From the NCBI RefSeq assembly GCF_047495875.1, contig NC_092471.1:4361001-4425000 (forward strand): a stretch of DNA of 64,000 nucleotides, in the 5' to 3' direction. Below, one piece after another: positions 63,101 through 64,000 of the stretch. The position numbers and the translations under genes are program-made. Source of the stretch: Pithys albifrons albifrons. Its lineage: Eukaryota; Chordata; Aves; Passeriformes; Thamnophilidae. Under the pieces are notes generated by a model, which was given only the letters and a program-made list of their open reading frames with translations, did not search any database and had not been told where the DNA came from. Each line of letters starts with the position of its first letter. Position 1 is the stretch's first letter.

Positions 63101-64000
63101 ATTTGTTCTCATGTGGCTTCATATTACAAGGAGTTTCTGCACTGTCACACTTTTCTGGATCACTAGTTGCCTTTCCTGGTGATCACCTTGCTCTCAGGGT
63201 TGAAAAAGTATTTCTGATTTAGAGGTTGCAGTTTGTGTGGCTTTTATGGAGAATAATATTTATGTCTGATTTAACTGAGCTTTGCATGAAGTTTGAATAA
63301 TCCCGAAATAAGGATTGTAACAGTATTACTTTTCTGTGTGGCAGGTGAGGAAATAGGAGTCCCTGAATGCACTTATGGCATTGCAGGAGCAGCATTTGCT
63401 GTGCCCGTGGCCTTCCCTCCCCACCCCCTTTGGTTTCTGAGCTCCTGGGGGCACTTGGGCATCAGATACAGGGACTTGGATTGAGGGTTATGCCATTGGT
63501 GAGCACACACCCATTGCAGCTTTTGAGCTTATAGAGTAAATAGCTTGGGACCAAGTTGTTTTTAAGCAAATCATCAGAGTCTACTCAGTGCTGTGACAGA
63601 GGCACTTTGGGTGCCTGTGTGGGCAGCAGAGCAGCAAGGAGGAGATGCCCTTCAGGCTCACCAGAGGCACCCACCACTCACTTTTGCTGACTTCTCTACT
63701 ATTTCCCCTTGGTGGTTCATATATTTTTACATTAGCACCTTTCTCTTGCCCTCTTGAGTCGCTAAGTGAGCAACCTTGGTTCTGTCTGGGTTTCTGTAAC
63801 TGTGCGTGGTTGGAGCTCCCTTGTTTGTCCATTCACCTCAGTAGCTGTCAGGAAACCTGCCCGAGGCCACAGGGTTGTACTTTGTAAAGCCACATCCCTG
63901 GTGACAGACACCTGAACCTCCCAGAGCTGCACCTTGGCTCACAACTGTGCTCTCAGAGCGCCAACCCCGTGGCCGTGGGTCGTGGCTGGGCTGGGACAGG
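57127..64000. other. Non-coding stretch to the window end
   Basis: No gene recognised. GC-richer DNA at 57460-58080 carries overlapping frames of up to 142 codons on both strands without domains. AT-rich DNA follows, then GC rises again from about 63600. The last 60 bases are GC- and CpG-richer and could be the edge of a promoter, exon or repeat that continues past the window, which cannot be judged here. Confidence 0.45.

Noticed and set aside
1..64000. CRISPR arrays, operons, tRNA genes or bacterial features
   Set aside because: No regularly spaced repeats, no dense coding and no complete tRNA cloverleaf were seen. Composition and CR1 repeats indicate a bird nuclear genome.

Overview
The window is vertebrate nuclear DNA, almost certainly from a bird. 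It is AT-rich and CpG-poor. It carries five fragments of CR1 LINE retrotransposons, whose 3' ends keep the bird-type terminus ending in ATTCTATGA or GATTCTGTGA. Primate or rodent repeats such as Alu, B1 or L1 were not recognised. A passerine or other neognath is plausible from the look of the CR1 copies, but the sequence alone does not prove it.

No protein-coding gene can be called with confidence. The longest open frames are 161 codons or less. They fall in both orientations without splice context and resemble no family I recognise, and several lie on CR1 copies. The best reading is an intergenic gene desert or the inside of a very long intron. Three short stretches (23288-23371, 50061-50196 and 57036-57126) are bounded on at least one side by splice-site-like signals and keep an open frame. 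They are listed as weak exon candidates only.

Layout: 1-7100 is unremarkable AT-rich DNA with an 18-bp perfect palindrome at 2964 and a T-tract at 6611. Blocks at 7140-7390, 17090-17520, 20800-21000, 35740-36060 and 40130-40470 look like conserved non-coding (enhancer-type) DNA, with clustered TAAT/ATTA sites and, in the best cases, retained CpGs. At 21346-21696 sits the most unusual object: a CpG-rich composite element with a 5S rRNA-like head, a tRNA-like B box, a long-range hairpin, an unrecognised body, a CATA-repeat tail and a downstream T5 run. This is the architecture of a 5S-derived SINE or a Pol III transcript.

CR1 copies lie at 23708-24008 (+), about 27675-28092 (+, old), 37250-37519 (-), 43707-43954 (two 3' ends back to back) and 47618-47824 (+). 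The rest is non-coding DNA with simple repeats, T/G-rich tracts, several short perfect palindromes, and GC-richer islands (about 11150-11640, 34340-34870, 46180-46760, 51780-52270, 57460-58080 and 63600-64000) that may be old unrecognised repeats.

There is no evidence here of genes working together. Any function is more likely regulatory (enhancers) or RNA-level (the 5S-headed element). All calls are by eye. Conservation tracks, RepeatMasker and RNA-seq would decide most of them.
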